Origin: a bacterium
GTDB taxonomy: Bacteria; Cyanobacteriota; Vampirovibrionia; Gastranaerophilales; Gastranaerophilaceae
Direction of reading: 5' to 3'
DNA length: 41,613 nt
Assembly: GCA_017480425.1 (NCBI GenBank)
Contig: JAFVAR010000034.1
Location: 1 to 41,613, forward strand
The translations under genes and the position numbers were made by a program. This document shows positions 32,429 to 40,763 of the stretch, one piece after another. The first letter of the stretch is position 1, and each line of letters opens with the position of its first letter. The notes below the pieces were generated by a model. The model did not search any database. It was given only the letters and a program-made list of their open reading frames with translations, and was not told the DNA's origin.

Positions 32429-32779
32429 ATGTCTACATTAAGAAATGAACGAGTAAGAAAAGAACTTATGCGAGATATTTCTGATATTCTACGAAAAGAA
32501 GTCAGAGGATTAGAAGGCGTGGTATCTGTTGTTGATGTTGAAGTCTCTCATGATAACTCTTTTGCAAAAGTTATATATAGTGTTTTAGGCTCTCCTGAGC
32601 AAGTTGAAAAAGATAAAAATATTATTGAAAAAAATACAGGCAAAGTCAGATTTGAAATAGGAAAACGCATTAGATTAAGAGTTACTCCTGAGATTAAATT
32701 TGTTTATTCTGACGGTCTTGAACAAGGTTCAAGAGTTTTAGATTTAATTGATAAAATTTCTAAAGGCGAAATCAAATAA
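32429..32779 (+). CDS. rbfA: 30S ribosome-binding factor A
   Basis: 116 residues. RbfA helps process the 16S 5' end and mature the 30S subunit. Family features are RNERVRKELMRDISDILRKE, VVSVVDVEVSHDNSFAKVIY and FEIGKRIRLRVTPEIKFVYS. AAAGGAG precedes the ATG. It overlaps truB by one base (TAATG), giving translational coupling, the standard rbfA-truB arrangement. Confidence 0.95.
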   Translation: MSTLRNERVRKELMRDISDILRKEVRGLEGVVSVVDVEVSHDNSFAKVIYSVLGSPEQVEKDKNIIEKNTGKVRFEIGKRIRLRVTPEIKFVYSDGLEQGSRVLDLIDKISKGEIK

Positions 32780-33651
32780 TGTTTGGTTTTTTAAATGTAT
32801 ACAAACCCAAAGGTAAAACTTCTCACGATGTTGTTGCCACTTTAAGACGTGTAACTAAAATAAAACAAATAGGACACACCGGGACATTAGATCCTTTTGC
32901 AGAAGGAGTTCTACCTATATGCATAGGTAATGCAACACGACTGATTGAATATTTAGAAGACGATAAAGCTTATATCGGGACTATAAAATTGGGAGAAGCG
33001 ACAGACACATATGATATAGAAGGACGTACCACAAAAACTTCTGATAAGATTGTCTCACTTACAGAAATTGAGGATGTTTTAAAAATTTTTGAGGGTGAAA
33101 TAGAACAAACGCCGCCTATATATTCCGCAATAAAAATTAACGGGAAAAAGCTGTATGAGTATGCAAGAAACGGGGAAAAGATTGAAATTAAGCCCAGAAA
33201 AGTCTTTATAGATAATATTCATGTTGTAAATTATAATAATAAAGACAGAACAATAGAAATATATGTATCATGTTCAAAAGGGACATATATTCGTTCAATT
33301 GCAAATGACATAGGGGAAGCTTTGGGCAGCTACGGACACCTTGTAAAGTTAGTCCGAATTAAAGCAGGGAAATTTGAATTAAAAGATTCAATAAAACTTG
33401 AAGAGCTTGAAACAAAAGAAAAAATTGAGGCATGGCTTCAAAACCCGCTTAAATTTTTAAATTTACCAGAGTACGAACTAAATACGGAAGAATTAAAAAA
33501 AATTGCTAATGGAAATTCTATAGACATTAAATTAGATGACGGAATGGCTATACTTACATTTAATAAAGAAATAGCAGCTATTGGAATGATTAATAAAAAC
33601 ATATTTAAATGCAAAAAAGTTTTTGTCCCCCCAAAAGCTGAACATCAATAG
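32779..33651 (+). CDS. truB: tRNA pseudouridine-55 synthase
   Basis: 290 residues. TruB makes the pseudouridine in the T loop of tRNAs. Signatures: FLNVYKPKGKTSHDVV, the catalytic block GHTGTLDPFAEGVLPICIG with the active Asp, PPIYSAIKINGKKLYEYAR and CSKGTYIRSIANDIGEAL. A C-terminal PUA-like part is present (about 230-290). No separate ribosome binding site is needed because the start overlaps the rbfA stop. Confidence 0.95.
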   Translation: MFGFLNVYKPKGKTSHDVVATLRRVTKIKQIGHTGTLDPFAEGVLPICIGNATRLIEYLEDDKAYIGTIKLGEATDTYDIEGRTTKTSDKIVSLTEIEDVLKIFEGEIEQTPPIYSAIKINGKKLYEYARNGEKIEIKPRKVFIDNIHVVNYNNKDRTIEIYVSCSKGTYIRSIANDIGEALGSYGHLVKLVRIKAGKFELKDSIKLEELETKEKIEAWLQNPLKFLNLPEYELNTEELKKIANGNSIDIKLDDGMAILTFNKEIAAIGMINKNIFKCKKVFVPPKAEHQ

Positions 33652-33694
33652 ATACGGCGAAAGATTCTCACTGACAATAGAAAAGCCCATGTCT

Positions 33695-33723
33695 TGTCGA
33701 TTTGAGAAAAATATGTTATAATT
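33695..33723 (+). promoter_or_regulatory. Promoter of the S1 gene
   Basis: TTGTCG (33695-33700), 17-bp spacer, TATAAT (33718-33723) with TGT extension. Transcription from about 33730 gives a ~70-nt leader. Confidence 0.7.
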
Positions 33724-33800
33724 TACCCGTGTTTATTAGGAATGAGCATTTTTATCCGGTCAAGCTTATTCCGAGCAGGTAGTTATAGGAGAATACGAGA

Positions 33801-34850
33801 ATGGTAGAGAAGTATTCGGATGAAGATTTTGAAGCGTTGTTATCAAAGTATGATTACAAGTTTAAACGCGGGGATATTGTAAGAGGTGTTGTTTGCGCAT
33901 ATGAATCAGACGGAGCAATTGTTGATATCGGTTCAAAAAGTGCAGCTTATGTTCCTGCATACGAAGTCTCGTCCGACAGGAAATTGAAAGCGGAAGATGT
34001 GTTGGAAAAAAATACTGAATACGAATTTTTAATAACTCAAGACTGCGATGAAAACGGAAAATTCATCTTGTCTTACAAAAAAGTTGCTGCAGCTCACACC
34101 TGGGCAGAACTTGAAAAAATTAAAGAAGCAGATGAAACTATCGCCGTCGTTGTATCGCAAGTCGTCAAAGGCGGCTTAATTGTTGATATAAACGGAGTTC
34201 AAGGTTTCATTCCTCAAGGTCAGCTTTGCGCCAGAGAAACTATTTGCAGTGTAGGAGATAAAATAGAAGTCAAAATATTAACTCTCGAGAAATCACAAAA
34301 CAATTTAATACTTTCAAATAAGAAGGTTTACGAAACAAACATGGCTGAAACACGGAAAAATGTATTTTCACAAATTGAAGTCGGACAAATTGTTAAAGGC
34401 GAAGTTGTTCGAATCACTGATTTCGGGGCATTTGTTAATGTTGGCGGAGTTGATTGCTTATTACCGTTGTCACAAATTTCATGGAAATGGGTTGAACATC
34501 CTACAGACTTGTTAAAAGTCGGCCAGGAAATTAATGTTGAAATTATAGATATTGACCACAACAAGCAAAGAATTAGCTTAAGCCTTAAAAATACAGAGCC
34601 TGATCCGTGGATAAAAGCAGAGGAAGAACTTAAAGAAGGCGATGAAAAGGAAGGCGTTATTACAAGAATAAAACCGTTTGGAGCTTTTGTTGAAGTATTG
34701 CCGGGAGTCGAAGCCCTTCTTCCGCAGTCAGCACTTGGCGATTACCAAAATAAAACGGGTAAGGTACTTGCTGCTGGAGAAAAAATTGTTACTAAGATTG
34801 AAAAATTCAATCCTAAAGATAAGAGAATTTCTCTCGGTTTACCGGAATAG
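33801..34850 (+). CDS. rpsA: 30S ribosomal protein S1, four-repeat form
   Basis: 349 residues with four S1 (OB-fold) repeats: about 23-93 (KRGDIVRGVVCAYESDGAIV), 110-175 (VVVSQVVKGGLIVDINGVQG), 190-265 (GQIVKGEVVRITDFGAFVNV) and 280-349 (GDEKEGVITRIKPFGAFVEV). S1 brings mRNA to the ribosome. Length and short form match cyanobacterial and plastid S1 rather than the six-repeat proteobacterial S1. AGGAGAA lies before the ATG. It stands alone between a good promoter and a strong terminator. Confidence 0.92.
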   Translation: MVEKYSDEDFEALLSKYDYKFKRGDIVRGVVCAYESDGAIVDIGSKSAAYVPAYEVSSDRKLKAEDVLEKNTEYEFLITQDCDENGKFILSYKKVAAAHTWAELEKIKEADETIAVVVSQVVKGGLIVDINGVQGFIPQGQLCARETICSVGDKIEVKILTLEKSQNNLILSNKKVYETNMAETRKNVFSQIEVGQIVKGEVVRITDFGAFVNVGGVDCLLPLSQISWKWVEHPTDLLKVGQEINVEIIDIDHNKQRISLSLKNTEPDPWIKAEEELKEGDEKEGVITRIKPFGAFVEVLPGVEALLPQSALGDYQNKTGKVLAAGEKIVTKIEKFNPKDKRISLGLPE

Positions 34851-34865
34851 ACTTAACTATAATAT

Positions 34866-34908
34866 AAAAAATATCATCTGTTTTGATGTGTAACAGATGA
34901 TATTTTTT
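34866..34908. terminator. Rho-independent terminator of rpsA
   Basis: A 17-bp perfect stem including A/T ends (34866-34882 with 34892-34908) with a 9-nt loop and T-run. Confidence 0.88.
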
Positions 34909-34928
34909 TATATTAAACAATAGTCCTA

Positions 34929-34957
34929 TTGCGAAATTGTTATAATTATGATAAAAT
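34929..34957 (+). promoter_or_regulatory. Promoter of the small gene-ribF operon
   Basis: TTGCGA (34929-34934), 17-bp spacer, TAAAAT (34952-34957) with TGA extension. A second TGTTATAAT overlaps at 34938-34946. Confidence 0.6.
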
Positions 34958-34977
34958 TTTCACAGAAAGGGGTGACT

Positions 34978-35217
34978 ATGCAAGTTTCTGCAATCACGTT
35001 AAATAATGGAAACTACAGTACGGTTTCAAGTATGCCATACAGTAGCAAACAAGTAAATTACCTGATTGGAGATACTTCTTTTAATTCTTTGAACCCGTTT
35101 TCCTCGAGAAAGACCGCTCCTCAAGAAGAACAAGAAAAGACTATTGAGAAAATAAATGCCTGGAAACATTTCTGCCATAAACAGATTGTAGGCGAAAGAC
35201 TTAACGTAATTGCATAA
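34978..35217 (+). CDS. Small protein of unknown function upstream of ribF
   Basis: 79 residues from the ATG at 34978, chosen because AAAGGGG sits just before it; an in-frame ATG 30 bp upstream lies inside the -10 region. It starts MQVSAITLNNGNYSTV and has DTSFNSLNPF at about 40, a looser form of the N-terminal tag, then an acidic helix (QEEQEKTIEKINAWKHF). No signal peptide or known domain. The ribF start follows 6 bp after its stop, so the two are coupled. Confidence 0.65.
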   Translation: MQVSAITLNNGNYSTVSSMPYSSKQVNYLIGDTSFNSLNPFSSRKTAPQEEQEKTIEKINAWKHFCHKQIVGERLNVIA

Positions 35218-35223
35218 ATTATT

Positions 35224-36087
35224 ATGGTTGGAAGTTTAATTTTAGGTTTTTTTGACGGAATACACAGAGGGCATAGGGCTGTTATCGAAAACGGCGTTAA
35301 TAATTCATGCGGAAAAAATTTATTAATTACATTCAAAGAATCACCATCCGTATATTTTAAAGGAAGCGCCGAATATATATATAAGAGGAACGAATCTTAT
35401 CAAAAAGCAATTAATTTGGGAATTGATGAGATTATTGAACTGGATATAAAAGAAATCGTAAATACAACCGCACTCGACTATATCAAAGATTTGGTTAATA
35501 AGTATTCTCCAAATATTATAACTTCAGGATTTAATCACACTTTCGGATATAATAAGGAAGGAACGCCTGAACTTTTGCAAAAATTATCAGAAAAATATAA
35601 TTACAAATACATTTATACACCACCGGAATTATACGAAAACGAAGTTATAAGTTCTTCAATGATTAAATCTCTTCTCAAAGAAGGAAATTTATCAAAAGCG
35701 AATTTATTACTTGAAAGTGAATTTTCTATAGAAGGCGAAGTTATACATGGAGCCAAAATAGGTCGTACCATCGGTTTCCCGACTGCGAATATCAAATACC
35801 CCGATAATATAATAAAACTCCCGTTTGGGGTATATAGTACGGATATTTTAATTAAAAACAATGAACAAAAATTTAAAGGAATAATGAATTGGGGAATAAA
35901 ACCTACCCTTAACAATGTATCAGAACCTATCGCAGAAATACACATTCATAATTTTGATAATAATATTTATGGACAAACATTAAAGGTTAAAATTAAAAAT
36001 AAAATTAGGAATGAAGTTAAATTCAACAGTTTAGAAGAGCTAAAAATACAAATTAAAAAGGATATAGAAGCATGCTTAAAGTCGTAA
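35224..36087 (+). CDS. ribF: Bifunctional riboflavin kinase / FAD synthetase
   Basis: 287 residues. RibF phosphorylates riboflavin to FMN and adenylylates FMN to FAD. The N-terminal nucleotidyltransferase shows LGFFDGIHRGHRAVIENGV and SGFNHTFGYNKEG, then ISSSMIKSLLKEG. The kinase domain begins near 170 (GEVIHGAKIGRTIGFPTANI) and contains KFKGIMNWGIKPT and the acidic end of the family. It lacks a Shine-Dalgarno and relies on coupling to the small upstream gene. It overlaps the formyltransferase gene by 16 bp. Confidence 0.95.
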   Translation: MVGSLILGFFDGIHRGHRAVIENGVNNSCGKNLLITFKESPSVYFKGSAEYIYKRNESYQKAINLGIDEIIELDIKEIVNTTALDYIKDLVNKYSPNIITSGFNHTFGYNKEGTPELLQKLSEKYNYKYIYTPPELYENEVISSSMIKSLLKEGNLSKANLLLESEFSIEGEVIHGAKIGRTIGFPTANIKYPDNIIKLPFGVYSTDILIKNNEQKFKGIMNWGIKPTLNNVSEPIAEIHIHNFDNNIYGQTLKVKIKNKIRNEVKFNSLEELKIQIKKDIEACLKS

Positions 36088-37040
36088 TTATAGGCTACGG
36101 GGAAATGTTTACAAACTTAATTGCCGGTACTCTTGATGCGAACTGTCAGATAGTCGGAATTCTTCGCTCGGAAATGGTAAAATACAATCCGATACAAAGA
36201 AAGTTGAAAGATATTTTTAATCCGTCTCTTGATTATAATTACATAAAAAGCTATAACTTACCGGAAATTCACTCCAATGGAGTAAATACCAAAAAATTTA
36301 AAAATGCTCTCCTTAAACTCAATCCGGATATTATTCTTGTAGGTTCGTGGGGAGAAAAAATCAGCAAAGAAATATATGACATTCCAAAAATTGCAACAAT
36401 AAATGCGCATCCTTCCTTGCTTCCAAAATATAGAGGCCCCAATCCGTACTACTGGGTTATTAAAAATCAAGAAGACGTGACAGGCATAACATTTCACCTA
36501 ATAGATGACAATATTGATACCGGTGCTATTCTTGCTCAAGAAGAAATTAAAATATTCCCGTCAGATACAGGAAAATCACTAAAGGAGAGGACAGTTCTAA
36601 CTGCAAGAGGCGTTGTTTGCGAACTTTTAAAAGATTTGAGCGAAGATATTATAATTCCACTGCAGCAAAGAGAAGATAAAGCAAGTTATTATTCTCATCC
36701 TGATGAGTATGAGCTTGATTTTAACAAATCTGCAGAAGAAAATTCCGCAACAATACGAGCAATTTATCCTTGGGATGAAGCCTATTTTTATTGCTATGAC
36801 GGGGAATATAGCGAAACAAGTTTATGCGCTGACCCGCAAGGATTGGAAATTTCTGACAATAATACCAAGTTCACAGAACCCGGAACGGTTGTCGGTATAA
36901 ACGAGAATCAAAAACAAATAAGCGTTTTATGCGGCAACAACAGAGTTCTTACAATGCATATCGAACACTGCAAAAAATATGACAGACCATTTACAAAGAA
37001 TTATATAAGACGAGAAATACAAATCGGAAAAACTATATAA
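36072..37040 (+). CDS. Formyltransferase-family protein (Fmt-like)
   Basis: 322 residues. The N-terminal domain contains the 10-formyl-tetrahydrofolate transferase active site: Asn and His in TINAHPSLLPKYRGPNPYYW and Asp in GITFHLIDDNIDTGAIL. The C-terminal third (about 215-322) resembles the oligonucleotide-binding-like C-terminal domain of methionyl-tRNA formyltransferase (Fmt). It lacks the usual Fmt start (FxGTPxFA), reading VVIIGYGEMFTNLIAG, so it could instead formylate an amino sugar or be a divergent Fmt. The 16-bp overlap with ribF shows cotranscription. Which substrate it uses is not visible. Confidence 0.8.
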   Translation: MLKVVIIGYGEMFTNLIAGTLDANCQIVGILRSEMVKYNPIQRKLKDIFNPSLDYNYIKSYNLPEIHSNGVNTKKFKNALLKLNPDIILVGSWGEKISKEIYDIPKIATINAHPSLLPKYRGPNPYYWVIKNQEDVTGITFHLIDDNIDTGAILAQEEIKIFPSDTGKSLKERTVLTARGVVCELLKDLSEDIIIPLQQREDKASYYSHPDEYELDFNKSAEENSATIRAIYPWDEAYFYCYDGEYSETSLCADPQGLEISDNNTKFTEPGTVVGINENQKQISVLCGNNRVLTMHIEHCKKYDRPFTKNYIRREIQIGKTI

Positions 37041-37044
37041 AAAT

Positions 37045-38433
37045 TTATAAAGAGAATCCTGAAGTTCTTCTTTCTACATTTGTCTTATAGTTATCTTCTT
37101 TAACCTTCATATTTTGACTTTCAGAAATTATTTTCTCAAAATCTTTCAGTGTTATATTCCTTCTGCCGTCAGTAAGAGCTTCAATTGAAGCTTTATCCGT
37201 AATCATTTTCATTGCTCTTATCGGAAATTTATCAAATTTTTGAGCAAGTTCATCCATCTCCGCATCATTTGAAGCAAGGTTTTTACCTTTTGTTCTTGAA
37301 TTTAAGAATAAGCTTAAAACTGATTTTCTTGCTTCTTTATCAGGAAGCCCCACATAGATTTGTTCTTCAAAACGGCTTCTTACAGCCTCATCCATCATAT
37401 CATACCGATTTGTTGCTGCAAGTACAACAACATTCTTTTCTCCGGCTTTTTGGATTCTGTTTAAGAATGTCCCTAATTCCTCTAAATGGTGATCATCACT
37501 TTCTCCGCTTCTTCTTGCTCCAAATAATGCATCAGCATCATCGATAAATATTAACGCAGGCTTATCAGGGGTTGCTTTTGATTCAGCATAATCAAAAGCT
37601 GCATCAATATTTTGTGACATTTCATGTATGTACGGAGAACCTAAAGAACCTGTTTCCAACTTGAAAAGCGGTACATCGGCTTCTGTTGATAGGTGTTCTA
37701 CAACCGTTGTTTTTCCGCATCCGGGAGGACCGTATAATAAAATACCTTTAGGCATTTTTTTACCGTATTCTATTTCATCAAGTCTTGCTTGCTGCGGATT
37801 TTTGAGCATTCCGACAACTCTTTCATTTAAAGTTTTCTTTAATTCAAACATACCTCCCAATGACTCAAAACCCCTTTTGGCTGATTCAGTCGGTATATAT
37901 TCTTTTACAAGACTTGCGCCTTTTTTAACAGCATCTTCCACTTCTTCAGCTGCTTCCGGAATCTGGCTTGCAGGCTCTGCTTCAGATAGTTCTCCGCCAT
38001 ATGCCAACTGCATAATTTTTTCTGCAACAACTTGCTGGTCTGTTTGCTCATCCTGCTCTTTTAATACCTCTACCGTATCCTTTAACCAATGAGGTTCTTC
38101 CGCCGGAATATCCAAATTACTTACCTCTTTTTCATACGTGCCTATTTCGATTTTGCTATAATTAAGTTTTGGGAAATACGAATTTATTGCTTCACATAAT
38201 GATGCTTTTAACCTCAAAAAAGTTGTTTCTAAATCTGCAAAAAATTCTGTTCCGAACAATTTTTTTTCATTTTTACGAAGCAATTCTTCTGTTTCGTTTG
38301 CCAAATCATTGACTTTTAAAAAAGTACGATATAAATCGTTTTGTTTATCTAATTTTAAATTTCTGACCAACTGCTTGTTTAATTCTTTATTATACCCAAA
38401 ACTTAAGTCATTGTTGATTTTTTGTACTTGCAT
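37045..38433 (-). CDS. AAA-family ATPase with N-terminal tag
   Basis: 462 residues. The C-terminal half is an AAA module of the CDC48/FtsH/proteasomal type: GGMFELKKTLNERVVGML, Walker A YGPPGCGKTTVVEHL, Walker B LIFIDDADALFG, sensor 1 VVLAATNRYDMMDEAVRSRF with the arginine finger. Residues 1-190 are a helical N-domain, unlike known AAA partners, with a Glu/Ala-rich linker (SEAEPASQIPEAAEEVEDAV). There is no protease or membrane segment, so it is probably an unfoldase or remodelling enzyme. It starts MQVQKINNDLSFGYNK, almost identical to the protein at 22502 and the other tagged proteins. Confidence 0.9.
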   Translation of the reverse strand: MQVQKINNDLSFGYNKELNKQLVRNLKLDKQNDLYRTFLKVNDLANETEELLRKNEKKLFGTEFFADLETTFLRLKASLCEAINSYFPKLNYSKIEIGTYEKEVSNLDIPAEEPHWLKDTVEVLKEQDEQTDQQVVAEKIMQLAYGGELSEAEPASQIPEAAEEVEDAVKKGASLVKEYIPTESAKRGFESLGGMFELKKTLNERVVGMLKNPQQARLDEIEYGKKMPKGILLYGPPGCGKTTVVEHLSTEADVPLFKLETGSLGSPYIHEMSQNIDAAFDYAESKATPDKPALIFIDDADALFGARRSGESDDHHLEELGTFLNRIQKAGEKNVVVLAATNRYDMMDEAVRSRFEEQIYVGLPDKEARKSVLSLFLNSRTKGKNLASNDAEMDELAQKFDKFPIRAMKMITDKASIEALTDGRRNITLKDFEKIISESQNMKVKEDNYKTNVERRTSGFSL

Positions 38434-38626
38434 CTAGAATATTCCCCTTTACTACCGGTACTTATTTATATAACACCGTAAAAATATTTTTTGCTATACA
38501 TGTTTACAAAGTTTTACAATTTGAACTTTTATATTCCCTAATTCGTGAATTTAAAAGTTTTATTTATAAGTTATTCTATGGTAGATTAAAGGAAAATCGC
38601 TCCTTTATTATAAGAAAGGAAAAATT

Positions 38627-39019
38627 ATGAAAAAAAACATTATTATTATTCTACTCATTCTTTTAGTTCCGCTTGCAGCATACTTTTGCCTGACAAGAGA
38701 TCGGTTAACAACACCACCGTCAGTTGCTGCTTCAGGAGCAGAAGTTATCAAATTTTCGTCTCCTATGTGCTATGAGTGTCAGGAATTGGAAAAAGTTTTT
38801 GAAAACGTATTTCCTAAATACAAAGAAAATATAAACTTAAAAGTAATTGATGTTACAAACCGTGATAATTCTATTCAAGCACTAATTAAGCAATACAACG
38901 TTACACTTGTTCCGACAACAGTTTTCAAAAAATCTGACGGCAGTGTTACCAGAAGAATTGAAGGCTGCATGAAAGAAGAAGTTTTAGAAAATTATTTGAA
39001 AGAGCTAATCAATGGATAA
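38627..39019 (+). CDS. Membrane-anchored thioredoxin-like protein
   Basis: 130 residues. An N-terminal hydrophobic helix (KNIIIILLILLVPLAAYFCL) anchors or exports it. The thioredoxin fold follows: CYEC (48-51) after IKFSSPM, and the cis-proline in TLVPTTVF. Such proteins reduce or isomerise disulfides outside the cytoplasm. AAAGGAA precedes the ATG. It overlaps the CcdA-like gene by 8 bp, so CcdA is its likely electron donor. The active-site dipeptide Tyr-Glu is unusual. Confidence 0.9.
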   Translation: MKKNIIIILLILLVPLAAYFCLTRDRLTTPPSVAASGAEVIKFSSPMCYECQELEKVFENVFPKYKENINLKVIDVTNRDNSIQALIKQYNVTLVPTTVFKKSDGSVTRRIEGCMKEEVLENYLKELING

Positions 39020-39722
39020 TTTAATTCAATTATTTTCAGCTAATAATGCAGGACTGGGAACCTGGCTGCTATTATTTATTACCGCATTTGTAGGCGGAGT
39101 TATTGCATCTGTATCTCCTTGTTCACTTGCAATGCTGCCATTAATGATAGGTTATGTTGGCGGATGCTCTAAAGAAACTCCTGTGAGAACTTTTGTTCAA
39201 TTATGCTGTTTTATACTTGGCACAGCAATAGTATTTACAATAATTGGTGTAATTTGCGCAATCACCGGAAGTGTATTCGCATCAATTTTCGGCGGATATT
39301 TCACTCTAATTATGGCCTCTATTCTTGTAATTATTGGGCTTAAAATCATTGGAATATTAGACTTTGAGATTCCGGTAATAATAAAATCCATGCCTCAAAA
39401 CAATACAAATTCCCTATTTCTTTACCCGCTACTATTAGGCATTGCATTTGCTCTTGCAGGAACACCGTGTTCTACGCCAATACTTGCAGGAATAATGGTA
39501 TTTGCCGCAATGGGTAAAAGCTTGCCGGCAGCAATTATCATGCTATTTTTATTTGCGATAGGCCAAGGCATTATTTTAATTATTGCAGGAACTTTTACTT
39601 CCGGCATAAAAAATATTAAAAACTTTTCACAATATACAGACCGACTTGTTAAATTTAGCGGTTGGCTTATGCTGCTTGTTGGTATTTATCTGTATTATAA
39701 GGTCTTTAACCCGCTAATTTAA
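39012..39722 (+). CDS. ccdA: CcdA/DsbD-type thiol-disulfide transmembrane protein
   Basis: 236 residues with six predicted membrane helices. The two redox cysteines lie in SVSPCSLAMLP (Cys37) and AGTPCSTPIL (about 150), symmetric halves as in CcdA. CcdA carries electrons from cytoplasmic thioredoxin to exported thiol proteins. The genetic overlap with the thioredoxin-like gene supports a working pair. Its 3' end overlaps the convergent gene at 39714 by 9 bp. Confidence 0.92.
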   Translation: MDNLIQLFSANNAGLGTWLLLFITAFVGGVIASVSPCSLAMLPLMIGYVGGCSKETPVRTFVQLCCFILGTAIVFTIIGVICAITGSVFASIFGGYFTLIMASILVIIGLKIIGILDFEIPVIIKSMPQNNTNSLFLYPLLLGIAFALAGTPCSTPILAGIMVFAAMGKSLPAAIIMLFLFAIGQGIILIIAGTFTSGIKNIKNFSQYTDRLVKFSGWLMLLVGIYLYYKVFNPLI

Positions 39723-40160
39723 TAATTCTGACTCAATAATTTCTGCAGCTGTACAAATAAAGTTTTCACAAGGACGTTCTTTATAATACTGCTCTGTCCT
39801 TGCAGAAGGAATAGGACTATCTTCTACAGATTGCAAGCTTAAAAGTTCTCTGCAAATTATTGTTTCATGTTTATCTTTAAATTTTGATGCGAGATGTTGG
39901 ATTAGTTGATAATGACGAGTTTTTCCTAATTCATCACCGGCAACGGAATAGCCTTTTAAAATTCCTGCAATCATAAACATTGCACTAACCGCACCGCAAA
40001 CTTCTCTGAGTCTTCCCATTCCACCACCGAAAGATGAAGCAAGTTTCATTGATTCTTCTATACTTAAGCCAGTATATTCTGAAAACGCACATAAAACTGC
40101 CTGTGCACAATTACAACCATTCCTAAAATTTTCACCTGCTTTATCAGAATAAAAACTCAT
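39714..40160 (-). CDS. C_GCAxxG_C_C family protein
   Basis: 148 residues. The diagnostic pattern is present: GCNCAQAVLCAF near the N-terminus, FGGGMGRLREVCGAVS (here GRLREVCGA, a G-x-x-x-x-x-C-G-A core), a third Cys in ETIICRELL and a Cys pair in PCENFICTAAE near the end. The family is a likely redox or metal protein whose function is not known; it often sits near thiol-redox genes, as here beside the CcdA pair, though on the opposite strand. No signal peptide is visible. Confidence 0.9.
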   Translation of the reverse strand: MSFYSDKAGENFRNGCNCAQAVLCAFSEYTGLSIEESMKLASSFGGGMGRLREVCGAVSAMFMIAGILKGYSVAGDELGKTRHYQLIQHLASKFKDKHETIICRELLSLQSVEDSPIPSARTEQYYKERPCENFICTAAEIIESELLN

Positions 40161-40258
40161 AAGATTATTTTAACATAAAATGAACAAACATAATATAAAA
40201 TCGTTATATTAATGAATGCAATAAAATTTTACTAAAAAAGGAAAAAGGAGAGTAAATT

Positions 40259-40576
40259 ATGTCAGATGAAATTAAAACAGAAGAAAAAGAATGCAAATGC
40301 TTTTGCCATAGTAAAGCTTTTAAGAATTTCTTAACTATTGCGCTCGGCACTTTTGTTGGAGTATATTGCGCACTGTGCTTATTCACAGCACTTCACAAAC
40401 CACCAATGATGCCTCCTATGGGACCAAGGTTTGGACACATGCACGGATGCCCTTGTCATATGATGCATCACAAACATTTTGAAAAAATGAAGAGACACGG
40501 AGAGTTTCATAAAGAAATTCCTAATGAAACAGGAAGACAAACACCGTTTGAAGCTCCCGGAACAAATGCAAGATAA
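40259..40576 (+). CDS. Small membrane protein rich in Cys, His and Met
   Basis: 105 residues. A Lys/Glu/Cys N-terminus (EEKECKCFCHSK) is followed by one transmembrane helix (FLTIALGTFVGVYCALCLFT). The C-terminal side is rich in Met, His and Pro (PPMMPPMGPRFGHMHGC, PCHMMHHKHFEKMKRH). The Met/His/Cys clusters on both sides of the membrane resemble metal (copper-type) binding segments; that is an inference. AAAGGAG precedes the ATG. It follows the redox genes and has its own terminator. Confidence 0.8.
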   Translation: MSDEIKTEEKECKCFCHSKAFKNFLTIALGTFVGVYCALCLFTALHKPPMMPPMGPRFGHMHGCPCHMMHHKHFEKMKRHGEFHKEIPNETGRQTPFEAPGTNAR

Positions 40577-40585
40577 AGATTTTGG

Positions 40586-40605
40586 GCCCTTGTATAAACA
40601 AGGGC
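40586..40605 (+). terminator. Rho-independent terminator
   Basis: An 8-bp perfect stem GCCCTTGT/ACAAGGGC has an ATAA loop, then TTATTCTTT. It follows the small membrane protein gene. Confidence 0.75.
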
Positions 40606-40659
40606 TTATTCTTTGTACTTGATATTTAAAAATGTTTGTGTGAAAATAGACAATGTTAC

Positions 40660-40763
40660 GGCAAAGTAGCTCTCAGAGTGAACGGCAGCTGATGTATATA
40701 GAATACATTAGAGCAGCGCTCGAGGCAACTGAACCAAATGACAGTTTTATAATAAAGACTTAT
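40660..40763 (+). repeat. Partial copy of tRNA-Met 5' end followed by a structured insert
   Basis: GGCAAAGTAGCTCTCAG (40660-40676) is a degenerate copy of the tRNA-Met 5' end GGCAAGGTAGCTCAG (40764). The ~87 bp between contain a hairpin with ATGTAT/ATACAT arms and a GCAGCTG/GAGCAGCGCTC region. The layout mirrors the tRNA-Arg locus at 13745-13912. Confidence 0.55.

Noticed and set aside
37628..38092. Plus-strand 154-codon frame inside the AAA ATPase
   Set aside because: Antisense shadow of a gene with clear Walker motifs; no ribosome binding site.
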